A stretch of 43,955 nucleotides of DNA, taken from positions 1 through 43,955 of the forward strand of contig WFRP01000313.1 of assembly GCA_015486505.1 (NCBI GenBank), read 5' to 3'. Below the pieces are notes generated by a model, which did no database searches, was not told the origin of the DNA, and worked only from the letters and a program-made list of their open reading frames with translations. Both the position numbers and the translations under genes were made by a program. This DNA is from Pseudomonadota bacterium (GTDB lineage Bacteria > Desulfobacterota > Anaeroferrophillalia > Anaeroferrophillales > Tharpellaceae). Positions 31,856 through 42,600 of this stretch are shown here, piece after piece (the first letter of the stretch is position 1; each line of letters begins with the position of its first letter).

Positions 31856-34800
31856 ATGGAAGATAAACAAAAATCAGCTCAGATTGCCGAGATTGAGGCT
31901 CAGATCAAAGATTTGCAGCAGCAGTTGTTCAGGGCTCAACATGGCGGCAGTACCGGCGGCTATCCTGAATTTTTACGGATCGAAAAAGAAAAAGACCGCC
32001 TGATTGAGATCCATGAGATCTCCCCCAACCCGGTCCTTATGTTCGCGGAAAACGGCCGGATCTATTACAGCAATCCCGCCGGACGTCGCTTTCTCGGGAT
32101 TGATGAGAATGAGCCTCTGGCAAAATTATCTTTCTTTCAGCTTTTTCCGCAAGAGGAAAGGGGAAATTTTGTCACTGAAATGATGCCGACGGCAGTTAAA
32201 AGCGGCCAATGGCAGGGGGAAATCAAGGTCCTGACTCCGTTTGCCGAACTTACCTGCCATTTGATTCTGATCGCCCATGCCAAAGACGATAAAGAGGATC
32301 AAGAGGATCAATTTTTTTCCGCGACCCTGCATGACCGCACCGCGATCCGTCGGGCCAACCATGCCATCAAAACTATCGTCGGCAATACTTTTACAGCTTC
32401 CGGCCAGGATTTTTTCGACAAACTCGTAAAGAATCTGCACTCCTGGCTTGATTGCGACACAGTCTGGGTCGGCAAAATCGAGAATCAACAACTTGAGATA
32501 CTCGCCCTGGAAAGCCGCCGGCAGCAGCAATCAAAAACCTTCAGTTACGATTTCGAGCACTGTCCCTTAAGCAAAAGCGACCGGAAAGATCTCTATTACT
32601 GCCCGGAAAACATTCAGAGCCACTTTCCGGGCAATCGGCTTTTTCGGGAACTAAACGGCTCCGGCTATGTCGGCATCGCCATCTACAACTCCGACCGGGA
32701 TTTAATCGGCAATATCTGCGCCCTGAAAACCGACCGCCTGACTCTGCCGACAAAAACCGAAGAGCTGCTGATTATCATGGCCGCCCAGGCTTCGGCGGAA
32801 ATCCGCCATCAGCAAAGTGAAAGCGCGCTGCGCCGGGCCTCGCAGGAAGCCGATGAAATCAACGAACAACTTGAGCTCGCAATTCAGCGAGCCAACAAGA
32901 TGACGCTTGACGCCGAACTGGCGGCGGCGGCAAAAAGTGAATTCCTGGCCAATATGAGCCATGAAATCCGCACCCCGATGAATGCCATTATCGGTTTTTC
33001 TTCGCTGCTGCTTGACAGTAAACTCGACCATGAACAACGGGATTATCTTGATATTATTATTAAAAACGGTGAAGGGCTGCTCCATATCATCAATGATATT
33101 CTCGACTATTCAAAGATTGAAGCCAATAAACTTGAACTCGAAGAGATCCCGTTCCAGGTTCGGGAAACAACCGATGACATCCTCGGCCTCCTGACCTTGA
33201 AAACCGCTGAAAAAGACCTTTTCTTTCACTGTATTGTCGATCACAGAATCCCGCAGTCCCTTCAGGGTGATCCGGTGCGTCTGCGCCAGATTCTCATCAA
33301 CCTTGCCAATAACGCGATTAAATTCACCAAACAAGGCGGCATAATTATCCGGGTCACTGTCGCCGAGGCGGAAAGCGAATATGTAAAACTCCTTTTTCGG
33401 GTTACCGATACCGGCATCGGGATTCCCGAAGATCGCATCAACTGTCTTTTTCAGTCTTTCTCCCAGGTTGATTCCTCAACCACCCGGGAATTCGGCGGCA
33501 CCGGCCTGGGGCTGGCGATCTCAAAACAGCTGGCGGAATTGATGGGGGGTGAAATCGGTATTGAGAGTCAACTGGGTAAAGGTTCAACCTTCTGGTTTAC
33601 GGTGCGGCTGCGCCGGGACCCGGCCGACAGTAACCCCCCGCAGGCGGAAATCTTTAAAAACTACCGTTTTCTCATTTTCACGCCACCGGAAAGAGAAAAC
33701 CCCGAGCCTAAATTGCAGCCCATCGGTGAGGTTGTCAAGGAACATCTGCTGTCGCTTGATTGCCGGCTTGATCAGGCCGACTCCTATCCTGAGCTCAATG
33801 AGCTTTTACTGGCGGCGCATCGGGAAAAGCAGCCTTATACAACCCTGCTCGCCGATCTCTCGGAACTTGCCAAACCCTGCGCCCTGCACAGCAATCTGCC
33901 GGACTTTCTCAAACCCGAATATTTGATTGCCCTGGCCCCGGCCCCGAAATTCGAAACTCCGGACAACTATAACGCCATCATCCCGGCCCCGATTAAAAGA
34001 GCCCTGTTTTACGAGCAAATGGGACGCTGTATGGGGCTGAAACTTGATGACGAACTGAGTGAAAAAGATGTGCAGCCGGGGCAGAAATTTCATGAAAAGC
34101 GGCAGCAGCTTAAAATTCTGCTGGTCGATGATAATCAGGTCAACATTAAAGTCGGCTCAAAAATGCTTGCCAAACTGGGCTTTACCTGTACTACGGCCGG
34201 CAACGGCATTGAAGCGTTGGCGGCCCTCGGCAGCAGTCATTACGATGTGGTTTTTATGGATATTCAGATGCCGGAGATGGACGGTTATGAAACCACCCGG
34301 CAGATTCGCAGCCAGTCCACCACCACAATCAACCCCAAAGTCATTATTATCGCAATGACGGCCCATGCCCTGAAAAGTGACCGTGACCGCTGCATCAATA
34401 TCGGTATGAACGATTTTCTCACCAAACCGGTACGTCTGGAAGAACTTAACGAAGTTTTAAGCCGGGCGATGAATCAGCTGGAAGACCGACTGTCACATAA
34501 TAATTCAAGCGTCCCTGAACTATTTGACGACGATGACAACGCTGATGAAAGCCTGGAGATGGACGATTTCTCAGGCGCTGAGGACGGCAGCGCCGAACAG
34601 GACACCGAACTTTTTAATAAAAAGTCCTTCCTGAGAAAACTCGATGACGATCTGGAACTCTACCGGGAACTGCTGGACGACTTTATTCAGGGCACTGATG
34701 ACTACCTGAAAGATATTGAAGACGGCGTAAAAGCAAACGATTTCGAAAAAATCAGAATTGCCGCCCATTCCATCAAAGGCTCGGCCGGCAGTATCGAAGC

Positions 34801-34957
34801 CGCGCAGATGCAGGCCGCCGCCTACGCCCTGGAAAAAGCCGCCAGGGAACAGGATAAAGCCCTGATCAAGCAAACCCGGGAAGATATGGAAATGGAATTT
34901 GCGATTTTAAGTGAAATCCTCAAAGACGAAATCGCCGATGCCGACAGTGACTTCTGA
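31856..34957 (+). CDS. Soluble multidomain hybrid histidine kinase (PAS, GAF, HisKA, HATPase, REC, Hpt)
   Basis: 1033 residues from ATG 31856 (AAGG upstream; the longer TTG frame lies inside glcF). No membrane helix, so cytoplasmic. Order: coiled coil (5-35), PAS (about 45-165), GAF-like (about 180-330), helical linker, HisKA with His369 in NMSHEIRTPMNA, ATPase with TGIGIPEDR and GTGLGLA, an intermediate receiver-like region lacking an obvious phospho-Asp (about 595-740), a canonical receiver with Asp802 (MDIQMPEMDG), and a C-terminal Hpt domain with His971 (AAHSIKGSAG). This is a BarA-like phosphorelay layout. The GAF domain suggests a small-molecule or redox signal. No cognate output regulator is adjacent. 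Confidence 0.93.
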   Translation: MEDKQKSAQIAEIEAQIKDLQQQLFRAQHGGSTGGYPEFLRIEKEKDRLIEIHEISPNPVLMFAENGRIYYSNPAGRRFLGIDENEPLAKLSFFQLFPQEERGNFVTEMMPTAVKSGQWQGEIKVLTPFAELTCHLILIAHAKDDKEDQEDQFFSATLHDRTAIRRANHAIKTIVGNTFTASGQDFFDKLVKNLHSWLDCDTVWVGKIENQQLEILALESRRQQQSKTFSYDFEHCPLSKSDRKDLYYCPENIQSHFPGNRLFRELNGSGYVGIAIYNSDRDLIGNICALKTDRLTLPTKTEELLIIMAAQASAEIRHQQSESALRRASQEADEINEQLELAIQRANKMTLDAELAAAAKSEFLANMSHEIRTPMNAIIGFSSLLLDSKLDHEQRDYLDIIIKNGEGLLHIINDILDYSKIEANKLELEEIPFQVRETTDDILGLLTLKTAEKDLFFHCIVDHRIPQSLQGDPVRLRQILINLANNAIKFTKQGGIIIRVTVAEAESEYVKLLFRVTDTGIGIPEDRINCLFQSFSQVDSSTTREFGGTGLGLAISKQLAELMGGEIGIESQLGKGSTFWFTVRLRRDPADSNPPQAEIFKNYRFLIFTPPERENPEPKLQPIGEVVKEHLLSLDCRLDQADSYPELNELLLAAHREKQPYTTLLADLSELAKPCALHSNLPDFLKPEYLIALAPAPKFETPDNYNAIIPAPIKRALFYEQMGRCMGLKLDDELSEKDVQPGQKFHEKRQQLKILLVDDNQVNIKVGSKMLAKLGFTCTTAGNGIEALAALGSSHYDVVFMDIQMPEMDGYETTRQIRSQSTTTINPKVIIIAMTAHALKSDRDRCINIGMNDFLTKPVRLEELNEVLSRAMNQLEDRLSHNNSSVPELFDDDDNADESLEMDDFSGAEDGSAEQDTELFNKKSFLRKLDDDLELYRELLDDFIQGTDDYLKDIEDGVKANDFEKIRIAAHSIKGSAGSIEAAQMQAAAYALEKAAREQDKALIKQTREDMEMEFAILSEILKDEIADADSDF

Positions 34958-34968
34958 AGCAGCGGCGA

Positions 34969-35336
34969 TTAGTACCTTACAGGTTATTTTCTGCACAAAA
35001 AAACAAGATTTAATATCCAGAAAATGTTCTGATAAGAGTACTTATTTGCGGGCCGCAAGGCTTCGTTTGGGTTGCGGGACTTGTTCCCGCATTAGTACCT
35101 TACAGGTTATTTCTTGTTCAAAAAAACAAGAAATGTTCTGATAAGAGTACTTATTTGCGGGCCGAAAAGGCTCGATTGGGTTGCGGGGATTGTTCCCGCA
35201 TTAGTACCTTACAGGTTATTTTCTTGTTTTTTTCGACAGCTTTTTTCAACTGTAAAAACAAGAAAATGTTCTGATAAGAGTACTTATTTGCGGGCCGCAA
35301 GGCCCTGTTTGGGTTGCGGGATCCGTTTCCGCATTA
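34969..35336. repeat. R1 composite repeat array, copy g (three A modules)
   Basis: Three A and three B modules in forward orientation. Loops: first TGCACAAAAAAACAAGATTT..., second a short TTGTTCAAAAAAACAA variant, third the long TTGTTTTTTTCGACAGC...CTGTAAAAACAA loop that folds on itself. The B modules vary at few positions (GGCTTCGTTTGGG, GGCTCGATTGGG, GGCCCTGTTTGGG). It fills the gap between convergent genes, 11 bases after one stop and five before the other. Confidence 0.92.
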
Positions 35337-35340
35337 GATT

Positions 35341-36750
35341 CTAACGAAAAATCCCTTTTTCAATCAAAGCCTGCAGAGTGCGCTGAACCGCGCCCCGGTT
35401 GCGCTCAACCGTGGCCTGAGCTTTAAGGCCGGCACTTTGGATAAACTCCCGATCATTAAGACAACGACCCAGCAGAAGCGCAAGTTCTCGCCCATCGGCA
35501 ACCGGCAGACCGCCGCCCGCTTCATCAAGAAGTTCGAAACCGTCTTTAAAATTGGCCACATACGGACCATGAATTACGGCTTTGGCAAAGAGAGCCGCTT
35601 CCAGGGGGTTATGGCCGCCGATGCCGGGAACCAGAGTTCCGCCGATAATCGTAAAACCCGCTCGGCGATAAAAATGAATCAGATCGCCTAAGGTATCGAG
35701 CAGTAAAACGGCCGGAACTTTAACCGGCCCTGAAACCAAACTATCTTTAATTTCTGAAAAACGCAGATAATCAATTCCCCGGTCATCCAGCAGTTTCGCG
35801 ACCGCGGCAAAACGCTGCGGATGCCGCGGCGCCAGCACCAGAGACAGCGGTTTATTATTGTTATTATTACTGCCGTTATCAGCAATATTTTCATTCCAGG
35901 CGGAAAGTATCAGCTCTTCTTCACCAGGATGGGTCGACCCGGCGACCACTAATTGAATTTCCGGTCCCAATAATGTCCGAGGGCCGATTTTTAATTTCCG
36001 CTCCGGCGGCGGCAGCAGATCAAATTTAAGATTACCGCTGAAAATAATTTTCTCCACCGGGGTTCCGAGCCCGGCAAACCGGGCCGCCGAAACCCGGTCC
36101 TGCACCACCACAACATCCGGTACCCCGAACATCTTTTTAGTAAAGAAATTAAAAATCTGGTAGTTGACAAAACTTTTCCGCGAGAGCCGGGCGTTGACCA
36201 GGGCCAGCGGCAGCCGCCGGCGCCGGACACAATCAAACAGATTCGGCCAAAGCTCGGTTTCGGCAATAATCAGGGCGGCCGGCTGAAAATAACGAAAGAA
36301 AAGCGCCCAGCAACAGGGCAGATCCAGCGGCATCAGCACCACTTTTGCTTCCGGGAAAGCCTGCCGCGCCGTCTGCCGCCCGGTCAGAGTCATGGTAGTA
36401 AGCAAAAGGGCGGTTTCGGGATACTCCGCCTGCCGGGCCCGCAGCAGCGGGACCAGCATCCGCACTTCCCCCACGGAAGCCCCGTGAAACCAGAGCGAAG
36501 GACAAACTTCAGCCCCCCGCTCGGAATGTGGCACCGCCGGCCGCCGGAAAAACAGCCCCCGGAAACCGAAAAACCAGCCGTAAGTAACCAGCCGTTCACC
36601 CAGCCCTTCGAGATTTCCCTGCCGCCGATACAAATACCATAACAGCAGCGGCCAGAATAAAAAGAGTAGAATACTTAGAATAATATTGTAAACAATAAAC
36701 AAAACAGTTACCAATTTCCTGATATTTAACCGGTAAAACCGAGACGACAA
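35341..36750 (-). CDS. waaA: 3-deoxy-D-manno-octulosonic acid transferase (WaaA/KdtA)
   Basis: 469 residues if the TTG at 36750 is used; another TTG at 36714, after AGGAA, is a good alternative. It transfers Kdo from CMP-Kdo to lipid A precursors at the inner membrane. An N-terminal membrane helix (about 12-38) is followed by two GT-B domains: LWFHGASVGEVR with the catalytic Glu of the family, LTTMTLTGRQTA, IIAETELWPN, LVNARLS, then AGSTHPGEEELIL and GGTLVPGIGGHNPLEAA, where the nucleotide binds. Presence implies an LPS-bearing outer membrane. The start overlaps the upstream nucleotidyltransferase gene by up to 25 bases. Confidence 0.92.
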   Translation of the reverse strand: MSSRFYRLNIRKLVTVLFIVYNIILSILLFLFWPLLLWYLYRRQGNLEGLGERLVTYGWFFGFRGLFFRRPAVPHSERGAEVCPSLWFHGASVGEVRMLVPLLRARQAEYPETALLLTTMTLTGRQTARQAFPEAKVVLMPLDLPCCWALFFRYFQPAALIIAETELWPNLFDCVRRRRLPLALVNARLSRKSFVNYQIFNFFTKKMFGVPDVVVVQDRVSAARFAGLGTPVEKIIFSGNLKFDLLPPPERKLKIGPRTLLGPEIQLVVAGSTHPGEEELILSAWNENIADNGSNNNNNKPLSLVLAPRHPQRFAAVAKLLDDRGIDYLRFSEIKDSLVSGPVKVPAVLLLDTLGDLIHFYRRAGFTIIGGTLVPGIGGHNPLEAALFAKAVIHGPYVANFKDGFELLDEAGGGLPVADGRELALLLGRCLNDREFIQSAGLKAQATVERNRGAVQRTLQALIEKGIFR

Positions 36751-37505
36751 GCCAAAGTTTTATCCCGCTTAAGATCATCGGCAATCGCGGTCAAATCTTC
36801 GTGCGAGCCGAGATCACGCCAGTAAAACCGGTTTTCAGTATCTACGATATGCGCTTTAAGATCGCGCCGCCCGGCGACGAGCAGACGTTTATAAAAGCTA
36901 ATCAGAGGAAAAGCCGCGCGCTTCTCCCGGGCCATCAGTTTAAGCAGCAGCGGCGAACAGATCTGAATGCCGGTGTAAGCCAGCAACTGATTGGCGGAAT
37001 CTTTAAGTTCACCGCCAAACCCCCGGATACAACCCTGATGATCAACTTCAACCTGACTGTAACGCGGCTTTTTATGGAGCAGCATAGTCACCAGAGACCG
37101 ACGGCGCAAATGTTGAGAGACGGCCCGAACCAGAGAGATATCGCTGACAATATCCGCATTTACGGTAACAAAGAAAGGACCGTTCAGAAAGCGGGCGGCA
37201 TTACGGATACCGCCCCCGGTATCAAGAATATCAGGCTCGAAAATATATTCAAGCCGCCGGAAACCTGAATTATTTTCCCGCAGAAAATTTTTGATTTGTG
37301 GAGAAAGATGATGGCCGTTAACAACCAAAGTTCCGGGTTTAAGTTTACGCAGACGGTTAAGCGCCAACTTGAGCATCGCTACCCCGTCCACCTCAATCAG
37401 AGGTTTGGGGGTAAATTCAGTCAGCGGCTTTAAGCGTGTCCCAAAACCGGCGGCAAGAATCATCACCCGCCATTCAGGATAAAAGAGCGGCCTTTTTTCA
37501 GACAT
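36726..37505 (-). CDS. Sugar-phosphate nucleotidyltransferase (NTP_transferase family)
   Basis: 259 residues from ATG 37505 with AAGGGAAAT just upstream; the longer frame is unsupported. It has the nucleotidyltransferase signature LAAGFGTRLKPLTEFTPKPLIEVDG near the N-terminus and NADIVSD, whose Asp binds the metal. Family members join NTP to a sugar-1-phosphate; MurU-like or mannose/heptose enzymes are close in size. Tight overlap with waaA suggests a role in envelope saccharide synthesis, but the sugar cannot be identified from sequence. Confidence 0.85.
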   Translation of the reverse strand: MSEKRPLFYPEWRVMILAAGFGTRLKPLTEFTPKPLIEVDGVAMLKLALNRLRKLKPGTLVVNGHHLSPQIKNFLRENNSGFRRLEYIFEPDILDTGGGIRNAARFLNGPFFVTVNADIVSDISLVRAVSQHLRRRSLVTMLLHKKPRYSQVEVDHQGCIRGFGGELKDSANQLLAYTGIQICSPLLLKLMAREKRAAFPLISFYKRLLVAGRRDLKAHIVDTENRFYWRDLGSHEDLTAIADDLKRDKTLACRLGFTG

Positions 37506-37665
37506 ATTTCCCTTGCCAAACACTGACACTATACACTATATTCCAACCTGCTTTTATCTGCTTAAGTATTGTATGGCGAATGACAATAATGGAAACCCTT
37601 TTTCGTGTCAACCGGACAACTGCCGGCAACTGCCATAAACGTTTAATTTGAAAGGTAAAAATATA

Positions 37666-38778
37666 ATGCATCCGACAAACAAGAAAATGAGCGCCCAGAA
37701 CGGCGCCGGCCAGAGCGCCCCGGAATTGAGAATGATCGCCTGGGAAACTACCCGCAGCTGCAATCTCTCCTGCGTTCACTGCCGGGCGGCCGCCGAAAAA
37801 GGGCCCTACCCGGGCGAACTCGACACCGAAAAAGCCTTCGCATTTATGGATACTGTCGCATCTTTCAGTAAACCGGTAATCATTCTGACCGGCGGAGAAC
37901 CGATGCTCAGAGATGATATCTATGATCTTGCCGCCTACGGCACCAGACTCGGCCTGCGTATGGTTATGGCCACCAACGGGACCCTGGTTAATGAAGAGAG
38001 CATCAAACGTATGCTCGATTGCGGCATCCAGAGAATCAGCGTCAGCCTGGATGGCGCCAACGCCAAAACGCATGATAATTTCCGCAAAGTCGACGGCTCT
38101 TTTGCCAATTCCTTAAAAGCTCTGGATTTTGCCCGGGACAGCGGCCTTGAGTTCCAGATCAATACCACGATCACCAAAATCAACCTTGGCGAGATCCCGG
38201 CGATTCTTGACCTTGCAGTTGAACTCGGCGCCGTCGCCCACCACATCTTCCTGCTGGTACCCACCGGCCGCGGCAAGGAACTTGAAGAACAGGAAATCCC
38301 GGCGACCGAATATGAACGCACCTTGAACTGGTTTTACGACCAGCGTGATAAAGTCCCGCTGCAGCTCAAAGCCACCTGCGCGCCGCACTACTTAAGAATT
38401 CTGCGCCAACGCAGTAAAGCCGAGGGGAAATCGGTAACGTTCAAAACCCACGGCCTTGATGCCGTCACCCGCGGCTGTCTCGGCGGCATCGGTTTCTGTT
38501 TTGTCTCCCATACCGGCGATGTCCAGCCCTGCGGCTATCTTGAAGCTAAAGCCGGCAACATTCTCGAAACCAACTTTCAAAAAATCTGGGAAGAATCTCA
38601 GGTTTTCACCAGATTGCGTGATTACGACTCGCTTGAAGGCAAATGCGGCATCTGCGGCTATAAACGGGTCTGTGGCGGCTGCCGGGCCCGGGCTTATGAA
38701 GCGACCGGCAATTTTATGGCGGAAGAGCCCTACTGCGTCTATGAACCCAAAGCCAAATCCGCCGCTGAGAAATTATAA
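37666..38778 (+). CDS. ahbD: Radical SAM/SPASM protein, AhbD-like heme synthase
   Basis: 370 residues from ATG 37666 (AAAGG eight bases upstream). The radical SAM site is CNLSCVHC with Cys32, Cys36 and Cys39; TGGEP and the ATNGTLV strand follow. The C-terminus has a SPASM-like cluster: GDVQPCGYL, CGICGYKRVCGGCRARAYE and a final CVYEP. The sequence pattern (RMIAWETTRSCNLSC, LVPTGRGKE) fits AhbD, which converts iron-coproporphyrin III to heme b in the siroheme-dependent route used by sulfate reducers, or the related NirJ2 group. The neighbouring genes do not belong to heme synthesis, so the assignment rests on sequence alone. AhbC is the main alternative. Confidence 0.75.
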   Translation: MHPTNKKMSAQNGAGQSAPELRMIAWETTRSCNLSCVHCRAAAEKGPYPGELDTEKAFAFMDTVASFSKPVIILTGGEPMLRDDIYDLAAYGTRLGLRMVMATNGTLVNEESIKRMLDCGIQRISVSLDGANAKTHDNFRKVDGSFANSLKALDFARDSGLEFQINTTITKINLGEIPAILDLAVELGAVAHHIFLLVPTGRGKELEEQEIPATEYERTLNWFYDQRDKVPLQLKATCAPHYLRILRQRSKAEGKSVTFKTHGLDAVTRGCLGGIGFCFVSHTGDVQPCGYLEAKAGNILETNFQKIWEESQVFTRLRDYDSLEGKCGICGYKRVCGGCRARAYEATGNFMAEEPYCVYEPKAKSAAEKL

Positions 38779-38807
38779 GCCGCAATCAAAAGTTTCAACC
38801 AATCAGC

Positions 38808-38835
38808 ATATCCCCATAAGTCAAGCCTGACCCCG
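38808..38835. repeat. R5 short repeat (inverted copy)
   Basis: CATATCCCCATAAGTCAAGC then CTGACCCC, the reverse complement of the R5 word at 3052-3078. It lies in the gap between ahbD and the DUF456 gene, followed by a short TGGTTCATTGGTCATTGGTGG stretch of imperfect tandem repeats. Confidence 0.6.
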
Positions 38836-38861
38836 TTTGGTTCATTGGTCATTGGTGGTGA

Positions 38862-39368
38862 ATGGAAATTGCAATTTTGACAACTCTCTGTCTGTTCGGC
38901 ATAATCGGCACGCTGGTGCCGGTTATGCCGGGTTGCGGCCTGATTTTTATCGGGGCTTTCGCTTACGCCCTGCTGACAAATTTTCAGATTATTTCCGGCC
39001 CGGAAGTCCTGGTCCTGCTCGGTTTGATGCTGGCCGGCTCAATCGGCCAGTTTTTCATCACCAGCCTCGGGGCCCGGGTTATGGGGGCGGGGAAATATGG
39101 GGTTGTCGGGGCTTTCTGCGGATTTTTTTTCGGCCTGATCTTTATTCCGGCTCCGGGCGGCTCTCTGATCGGTGCCTTTGCCGGGGCCTTCATCTGTGAG
39201 CTGACCTTTGCCGTTAAAAGTCAGCGGGAAAGCGTCAAGGCCGGAATCGGCGCGGTTATCGGCGCAATCTTCAGCCTCTTTTTTGAGTTTTTCATCGGCA
39301 TAATTATGATCGCCTACACCCTGTCAATCATCTGGCACAACCCAATCCCGCCGACTATCATTCTCTAA
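38862..39368 (+). CDS. DUF456 family membrane protein
   Basis: 168 residues with about five hydrophobic helices. The opening FGIIGTLVPVMPGCGLIFIGAFAYAL and the middle GARVMGAGKYGVVGAFCGFFFG with IPAPGGSLIGAFAGAF match the DUF456 family: glycine-rich small membrane proteins of unknown function, common in Desulfobacterota. ATG 38862 follows a weak GGTGGT. The stop TAA at 39366-39368 coincides with the TAATGCGGG start of an R1 copy, as if the repeat inserted exactly at the stop codon. Confidence 0.8.
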   Translation: MEIAILTTLCLFGIIGTLVPVMPGCGLIFIGAFAYALLTNFQIISGPEVLVLLGLMLAGSIGQFFITSLGARVMGAGKYGVVGAFCGFFFGLIFIPAPGGSLIGAFAGAFICELTFAVKSQRESVKAGIGAVIGAIFSLFFEFFIGIIMIAYTLSIIWHNPIPPTIIL

Positions 39369-39504
39369 TGCGGGAACAGCTCCCGCAACCCAAAAGAAAG
39401 TTTTCGGCCCGCACCCAAGGGCACTTCCGATGGTCGCAAATAAGTACTCTTATCAGAACATTTTCTTGTTTTTTCAAACCGAAAATAACCTGTAAGGTAC
39501 TAAT
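39366..39504. repeat. R1 repeat, copy h
   Basis: One B and one A module in reverse orientation, beginning with TAATGCGGGAACAGCTCCCGC at the DUF456 stop codon and ending in GAAAATAACCTGTAAGGTAC with the TTGTTTTTTCAAACC loop. Confidence 0.9.
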
Positions 39505-39534
39505 AGCAAACAATCGAATGCAAGCAGTTATAAC

Positions 39535-39620
39535 CTCCCGCAAAGACGCAAAGGCGCCAAGAAAACCGAAAACGATCAACGTTACCTGAAACCCTTTGCG
39601 TCTTTGCGTCTTTGCGGGAG
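39535..39620. repeat. R4-type palindrome
   Basis: A perfect 19-base inverted repeat, CTCCCGCAAAGACGCAAAG (39535-39553) and its complement (39602-39620), with a 48-base spacer. The arms match the palindrome inside R4 at 21052-21102. Words of this GCGTCTTTGCG kind are scattered in many bacterial genomes. It lies between two convergent genes and could also act as a transcript end for the kinase at 39660. Confidence 0.75.
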
Positions 39621-39659
39621 ACATTAAGATGAATAGTTAGAAATCTTACAACTTAAGGC

Positions 39660-42600
39660 TTATAGCTTATAACCACACTCTTTACTTAACCGGTCGCCGA
39701 GAACCGCGACCAGAGAGTCAACTTTATAGGGTTTGGAAACCATAGCGTTAAAACCATAGGCCTCAAAATTAGCCATTACCGGGTCTTGCGAGTAGCCGCT
39801 GGAAACAATCGCGAAGACTTCGGCATCGAGGTTGCGTAAATGTTTGATCGCCTCGCGACCGCCCATCCCCCCCGGAATCGAGATATCCATTAAAACGGCA
39901 TGAAATTTCTGGCCCGCCTGCTGGGCCGCCTTATAGGCTTCAAGCATTGCCACGCCGTCCTCAACGGCGACAACTTCATATCCCAACATCTCCAGCATTT
40001 CACTGACCACATCGCGAATCACCTCTTCATCATCCATCAGCAGGATACGACTGGATTCGGATTGAACAGCATTCTCCAAGCTTTTCCGGGGCATTTCAAG
40101 ATTGTGGACGGGCTCTTTTTCGCATTTGCCGGTTGCCGGCAGGAAGAAGCTGAATGTCGCCCCGATTCCAGGCTGGCTGTCAACCTCGATGCGCCCTTCA
40201 TGATTTGCGATAATCGAATAACTGGTCGCCAGCCCGAGGCCGCTGCCGGTCTCTTTACTGGTAAAATAGGGTTCAAAAATTCGCGGCAGGATTGCCGGGT
40301 CAATGCCGCCGCCATCATCCTGAACCGAAACTTTAACATAATAGCCGGGTTTAAGATTCGGATACTCATCGACGGCCGCCAGAATATTTTTGATCGTCAC
40401 CCGAATAATTCCGGCATCCAGCATTGCCTGCCGGGCATTGGTAATCAGATTATTTACCACCTGGCTAATCTGGCCGGAATCGATCTCAACCCCCCAGATA
40501 TCCTCTTCAATTTCGTATTCAACTTTAATCTGCGAACCGTGCAGAACAAATTCGGCCGACTCTTTAACCAGAGCCGGAAGTTTAGCCCGATCCTTAATCG
40601 GCGCCCCGCCTTTGGCAAAGGTTAAAAGCTGCTGTGCCAAAGCCACGGCCCGCTCAATCGCCCGATCGGCCCGGGCCAGATATGCCTCGGTTTTTTCCCG
40701 GTTTTCACCGCAGGAAATCTTAATCAGATCCAGGCTTCCCTGCATCCCCATCAGAAGATTATTAAAGTCATGCGCGATCCCTCCGGCGAGAAGTCCGACC
40801 GCCGTCAGTTTTTCGCTCCGGATACGTTCCTGCTGCATTTTTCTCTCAGTGCGCACATCCCGAAAAACCAGCACTACCCCCAGACATTGCCCCGCCTGCG
40901 TCAGAATCGGCGCGGCCGAATCGGCGATGATAATTTCCTCTCCGCTATGTGAAATCAGCAAGACATGGCTCATCAATTCAATAATCCGGTTTTCCTGTAA
41001 AGCCTGAGCCACCGGACAACGCATCGTTTTCCGGCTGTTCTCATTGATAATCCGGAAAACGTCACTGATGTTCTTGCCTAAAGCATCAGCGCTCTTCCAG
41101 CCGGTCAGGTTCTCGGCGACCGGATTAATCAGGGTTATCAAACCGTCGGTATCGGTAGTGATGACGCCGTCACCGATACTGCGCAAGGTTACCGCCAGAC
41201 GCTCCTGCTCCATCTGCAGAAACTCTTCCGCCAGTTTACGCGCCGTAATATCCCGGTTACTGCCGCGCGCGCCCATAGCTTCCCCGTCGGGACCGGTTAC
41301 CGGACGGCAGATGTGGTTTAACCAGCGAATGGAACCATCCTTGTGGTGAATCCGAAACTCAATCGGCCGAAATGTGCCGTCCTGCTCAACTTCATGCCGG
41401 TGATCGACAAATATTTCACGATCCTCCGCGACCACGATATCATTCATCAGAAGATAATTATCGTAAAAATCCTGCTGCGAATAGCCGGTAACCTTTTCGC
41501 AGGACGGGGAGAGGTAGATAAATTCCCCTTTTTCATTACGCCAGCACTCCATATCATAAGCATAGTCCGCCACCATACGATAGCGCTGTTCGCTCTCGCG
41601 CAATCTTTCCTCGGCCGCTTCGCGCAACTTTCGATCTTCTCTCAACGATGCCACCATCAGGTCAAAACAGTGGGCAAAGGCCCCGATTTCATCATCGGGG
41701 AAATCTCCGGTAACCGGCTCCAGAGAGCCCTGCCGAATTCGTTCACTCGCCTGAAAAAGACTGGCAATCGGCCGCGTCATGGAGCGGGAAAGATACCAGC
41801 TGCCGAGCAGAATCAACCCCAGAGACAGGCTAAAGACATAGATGAAAGTTTTACGCAAGGTATGGGCGAGGACGTAGGCTTTGGCAATCGGCATCTCACT
41901 TATTACCAGCAGCGGCAGGCCCTTGACCTTGACCGCAACCCCCAGCACTGCCTGCTGGGCTACATTCCGGTACTCGGCATAAGCCGATTCCGCCCCCTTG
42001 AGAACTTTGGCTACCGGCACATAATGGTCGACCCTGACCCCCTGCAGAACATATTCAATCTCGTTATGGGCAACAATTTCCCCCTGCATATTTATCAAAG
42101 AAAGCTGATGGGCACCGGTGGCTCGGCGGGGGAAATTATTAAACAAGGTCTTTAGGTTAATTTCGGCATAAAGATAGCCCTGCTGCTTACCGGTCTTAAG
42201 GGAAAAAATCGGATAGACCAGAACCAGTTGCGGCTCCAGCCGCCACTGACTGAAAAAAACCATCTCTTTGCGGGGAAATTCAGTGGTATAGGCGGAGAGG
42301 GGCGAGAGACTGCCGGGACTCAGATAACCATAACGGGCCACTGATTCAACCACCCGGTTCTTAGTATTGACAACGACGATTTTACAGATTTCATGGTGCT
42401 GGCGATAGACCCAGGACAAAAGCCTGCCATTCTTGCGCGTAAACAGATATTGACTTGCCGTAAATTTGACGGCATCGCGAACCTCGCCGATATGCCAGGC
42501 CACCTGTCTACCGGCAACCCGGGCTTCCGCCATGCTGGAACGAGCGACATCACGATAAAGGTAACTCTGCAGCACCCCGTAAAAATAGAGCGAACTGCCC

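Noticed and set aside
34969..35336. CRISPR array
   Set aside because: The repeated units are long, palindromic and alternate with a conserved B module instead of unique spacers, and no cas genes are present.
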